Shown: one piece after another, positions 47,736 to 51,946 of the stretch | How the letters are laid out: every line of letters starts with the position of its first letter | How positions within the stretch are numbered: position 1 is the stretch's first letter | NCBI RefSeq assembly: GCF_001949145.1 | Contig: NW_019091370.1 | Span: forward strand, 1,212,716 to 1,264,661 | Length of the DNA stretch: 51,946 nucleotides | Reading direction: 5' to 3' | From: Acanthaster planci | Taxonomy: Eukaryota > Echinodermata > Asteroidea > Valvatida > Acanthasteridae | Translations under genes and position numbers: made by a program | Notes under the pieces: generated by a model | Told to the model about the DNA's origin: nothing | The model's database searches: none | Seen by the model: only the letters and a program-made list of their open reading frames with translations

Positions 47736-49326
47736 CAAATAGCCTGAGTAGCTAAAAGCGCTTTTATAACAACAGCGTGCTTCATGGAGGACCATCAATT
47801 TCTCCTCCAGCAGCGGGGTTCTTTGGCCAAATGTAACTTGAGGAGGCCGGGAGCTTCGCGCAACCGACAGCTGTTTTATGTTTAAGAAATTACACGGAAG
47901 AAAGGGACGTGTCTCCATACATGAATCTAGGCTTTCTCGTTTGTCCTTAATTACACTGACCAAAAAACAGTTACACGGCCTTCTTCCCCCAGACCAACAA
48001 TCCATACTAAGCTCCCAAGAAACATAAATGCATGCATGTGACACTGAATAGTAGTCTTCCCACTTCCTCATTTTTGTCTTACGAAATCGTTGATCCTTGC
48101 AAACTTTGGGTCAACCATTCCCTTCCTCATGTTTTCCTGTGTTTTTCCCCAACTGGTTTCGAAAGTGTTGTTCCTGTATTGTGGTACCGACAACAGGTTA
48201 ATTTGCATCAGCGCCACTAGTCCATCCATAAGCGCGGCTCATGCATGGCCTCGGTGCGACCAGCCCGTCTGTACATAGAGCGAAAACGTGACCTAATAAG
48301 GCATAAACTGCTTTAGCCCAAGATATATTGACACTTGTTATCAGTGCATGCTCAACGTTATTTGTGCGTATTTATCCATCAACTAACTTTAAACCCGATA
48401 GTGCAACCCGAGTTCATTTCACAAAGAGCTCTTTATGGCACAACCAAGTCGGCACGCAATGTCCGACTCGTGATTTCTTTTTGGGACTGTCACGATCTAT
48501 CATAGGCACAGCGGCCAACTTGAGTTCTTCCAGTTTCATTATCTGCTTTTGTTGAGATCTGCGACAAGTACCCAAATTTGACAGGATTTCGTCGACTTAG
48601 GCATCACCAAAAAACTAACAATTTGTATTTAGTGTATGATTTGGAACGGTATTTTTGAGATGTTTCGAAATACAGGCCGAATATACAGAAACATAATCCT
48701 TTCAATTATCCTGTCGTCCGCCCCAAACCGTTTGTTTCTTTAATGAATCTGTCCATCAGTGTCGGCAATAACAGGAATCTCAATACCGCTGCACACTTCG
48801 GTACACTTGAAAAGAGGGCAGTGATTTCTATCTGAGACTAGAGTGAGAGTTTTTGGCCAATCAGCTGCCGGCATTCATCTTTGAACAAAAATAAACTAAA
48901 ACGGTACTTCCCTCCCTTTAAGTAGAACAAAAAACGTACACCGATTAAAGAAACTAGTTGTCCCAGTATTCTTAAATTGACAAATTTTCCCATGTAACTT
49001 GACAATTTAACATCAGTGCTTACTTCTTTGAATATTCAGAAAAGATATCATTTACACTGTATCAAGCTGGAATAGTTTGTGAGAAATGCTATCGAAGCAC
49101 TCGAAGTGTCAAACGATGCGATTATCAACGGGATATCTTTGTTCGTGGGCTACATGAGTGCCTGTTTTATGATCACAACACATTTATACTGTCGGACAGT
49201 TTTGTCCATTAAGATTAGGCTTGAATTACAAACTTATACGCCGCTGTGCAGATGTGCAGACACCAGGACATCAGTCGATTTGTGGAAAATTTTTGTGACC
49301 CGAGATAGTAAGGTTTCTTTCTATAT

Positions 49327-49571
49327 CACTGTAACAAAAGTTAGTCATTTTTGTGCTCAAAATGACTAATATGGGTAAGTCGGGTCTTGATGACTTATTA
49401 AATCAAGACAGGACTAATATTTAGTCAACAGTGACCGACTTTGTTCAAATTTGATAAATGTTTGACTTATCTTTGAGTTATTCATTGGCCTGTCTAATTT
49501 AATTTGGTCATTTTAGACAGAGCTGAACTAACTTGTTTTAAGTCAAAATGACAAATTTTTGTTCCACAGTG
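49327..49571. mobile_element. Foldback (MITE-like) element with CACTGT ends
   Basis: The left end CACTGTAACAAAAGTTAGTC and the right-end complement CACTGTGGAACAAAAATTTG form terminal inverted repeats. TCATTTTTG-type sequence and GACTAA/TTAGTC motifs are repeated inside in both orientations. About 245 bp, non-coding. No confident target-site duplication. Confidence 0.6.
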
Positions 49572-51946
49572 ATTAGATACTATTGTGTTTTGGATCTCTT
49601 CATCGTCCCAGTTTTGCAAATTACGATCATATTCAAGCTCCGAGTCTAGCAGTCTTGGCAGGTGGTCTACATCCCAACCCTCCTCGCAGCCAAATTGCTA
49701 CACGTACTCAATAAGGAATTGACCGTTGTGGTGCAAGAAACTGCATATTATTCGAATAAATATTTATTCAGAAATCCTCTCAAGACAATAAACAATTATA
49801 GCGCAAGACATTAGGAGGATACTTAAAGATTCTAAGGCAGACTTAATGATGACCTCATATTTACATATTTAATTGCATTTCACTCTTCACACGACCAGCT
49901 TTTAAAATGCAGGTATGACATTGCAAGACTGGGGGACTCTTGCGATATTGACCTATGCATGCCAAGTTTGAAATCGGGTCATATAGACCCCCCAGAATAT
50001 CAAGGGAATGATTAAACATCTCGAGTTACTGTATTTCGGAAATATTTCTCTAATTTTGTTCATAATGTTTGGAAATAGCGAAATCTAGTAATAGTTTTAA
50101 ATGTAAATGTTTTTAATGTACAACACACAATTGACGTAAGATGTCCTACGTCACAAATGCTGGTCTCCATTTCAGCATGGAGTTATAGTGATTCTACGGC
50201 TAATGATTAATTGGTTAAGAAACTACATACAATTCCAATATAAACTTAACTCCCTTTGTCCGAGAAAGATTTAGAATTTAGCAATATCTATTTTGTCATC
50301 CGCGTAAAGTTTTGTCTTTAAAATTAAGTTATTAAGATAGAAAAATACAGAAAAAGGCAAGGCATCTGTTTGAATAATAAATGAACCTCTATTGCTGAAG
50401 AAAACATTCAGTTCAGAGTATATAGATTGAAATTCAAAAGATCAAGTTGTACAAAATGAAAGGCGTTGTTTTAAGAACATTACCTCCATGTTCTGCACAA
50501 AATTCCTTTTTTTTTAATCGCGTTGAAAATGTACCCCAATTTCAATTCAAAAGAGGTCTCCTTATACTTTTTCAACCTTGTTCTCAGTAGTTTTCCGAAC
50601 AAAGCAGCCATGTTACAGTCCTTTTTCAGAGAACATCGGAACAGAACTAAATCTAAGGAGATCCCATTGTGATGTCTTCTTGGCCCAATGGGAGACAGGG
50701 TCTGTGGGTGTGGCACTAGGATACAAAGTAATGGGGAAGTAAAGAGACCATTCAGCTCTCGGACAACTTCATGGCCAAATCTGTCAACCTTAAATCAAAA
50801 TTAACAAAGTTTGTTTTTTAAACCATGCTTAAACTGATGAGACCTAGGTGCAGCATTTGGTCACAAAATTGTTGCATATTTTCAGCTGCCTTAAAAACTG
50901 TGTCTGATGCATCTCCATCCAAGATAATGTCGTTGCTTGGTGTTTGTTGCCATGGCGACATCTCATCAGTGAGTGTAAGTCCTCATCAACCCAGCCTGTG
51001 CTTCATCTCCTTGGCAGACACATCTTGGCAGACATCCTTGGAGATGGCTGTGGCGTGAAGAGAAAAGGAAAAGGAGTAATTCATGAGTTTTGACGTATTT
51101 CAAAATTTTGACATTTCAGGGGTGAGATATTAGAGAAAGATGAAAACTCCAGTAAACATCCAGGAGAGCGGATTCTATAAATAACATTAACATACAGTAG
51201 TTTTCACGGCATCTAGTCTATCAAGACCTTCTTATAAGTGACTGCGATTATATGAATCTTGCACTTTTTCTTGCTTCGCACAAGGTACCGAAAAGGAGCC
51301 TCACCTGGACAATTGAACCTACCAGGTTCAAAGTCAGGAAATCAAGAAAAACACGAGAAATCACACCCCTGTTATTTGTGGAAGAGAACATGCAATACTC
51401 CAAATTACTCACCACTGACTCAGTCACACTAGATGCTTTAGCCTCAGTGATGCCTCAGAGATGATCCCCCGTCATAAACCGTCCGATCCCACTGCTGATG
51501 TGTGCTCCAAGCCATCAGTTCCCAACGGTAGCAAACATCTGGCAGTCTGGCATCCAGTTAGAGAGCATTCAGGAAAAAAAGAGAATGGAAAACAAATTTT
51601 TAAAAATTAACCGATTTGTAGATTTAACTTAAATCCTGTGGTTTAGTTTTTGAATTCTTCACTTAAAAAGGACCTTAATTTGGAACTTTTATCCACTTTT
51701 AAGTTCTTGACATGGGTCATTTCAGGCAACATTAAACTGGACACATAAAATGCTTCTTATAAAAATATGCCTGATTTTTATGGCAATCTCGTTATTAAGG
51801 ACGCATCACAATAAGGGGCTCACAGACAACCTCTCTTGAACTGAATACATCATTCTGTATCATTTCAGGGGGAAATGGCAAAATCAAGTACCTTTTTAAA
51901 TTTGGAAGTGCTTCCTAGTGATCGACACTTCATCCCATCAGTCCCC

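Larger units (their letters stand above)
46909..51946. other. 5-kb region upstream of gene E, no gene supported
   Basis: Holds the gene E core promoter, a SINE-like repeat and a foldback element (listed separately). The last 1.5 kb has several short open frames on both strands without recognised motifs. The minus strand near 50830-50985 has a coding-looking stretch that I could not join to neighbours, so no gene is called. Confidence 0.45.

Noticed and set aside
50830-50985. Minus-strand stretch with a protein-like acidic translation (DGDASDTVFKAAEN)
   Set aside because: It runs straight into a stop, has no convincing splice partners nearby and no recognised domain. Possibly an exon of a gene extending outside the window, but not supportable here.
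1-51946. CRISPR arrays, operons, prophage or bacterial mobile elements
   Set aside because: The window is clearly intron-rich animal-type DNA and no such structure is present.

Overview
The window is eukaryotic nuclear DNA carrying a cluster of five cytochrome P450 genes of the CYP3 (CYP3A-like, clan 3) type. Each gene is split into 13 coding exons with GT-AG introns. The organism is most likely an invertebrate animal. The vertebrate-like CYP3A exon plan, the many short foldback elements and the tandem P450 expansion fit an invertebrate deuterostome (amphioxus, echinoderm or hemichordate), but the sequence alone does not settle this. Two N gaps (20927-21023 and 35667-35828) and a single N at 37469 mark it as a draft assembly.

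Layout: gene A (640-6914, +), gene B (8851-15724, +), gene C (18172-25813, +) and gene D (28560-34659, +) run head to tail. Gene E (40223-46908, -) is inverted, so D and E are tail to tail. I spliced all five by hand. All are open from ATG to stop and keep the C-helix WxxxR, the I-helix AGYETT, the K-helix ExxR, the PERF motif and the heme-Cys signature. A and E use one set of exon lengths (514 aa), and B, C and D another (520 aa). B and C are the products of a tandem duplication of about 9.3 kb that includes promoter-proximal and 3' flanking DNA.

Introns and spacers hold the rest: two large, related CTG/TTG-type trinucleotide arrays in intron 4 of B and C; several foldback (MITE-like) elements, including a three-copy family in introns of D and E; a cluster of CTCGAG-type palindromes in C intron 2; a tRNA-derived SINE-like repeat at about 47.5 kb; and long spacers with no gene I can support (1-639, 34660-40222, 46909-51946). 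The most notable signal is a 107-bp tract spanning exon 2 that is identical between the inverted paralogues A and E although their neighbouring exons are clearly diverged. That pattern suggests a gene-conversion patch.

By family knowledge the products are ER-membrane monooxygenases that receive electrons from NADPH-P450 reductase and oxidise lipophilic substrates such as xenobiotics and steroids. The five differ most in segments corresponding to substrate-recognition sites, which suggests they divide up substrates.
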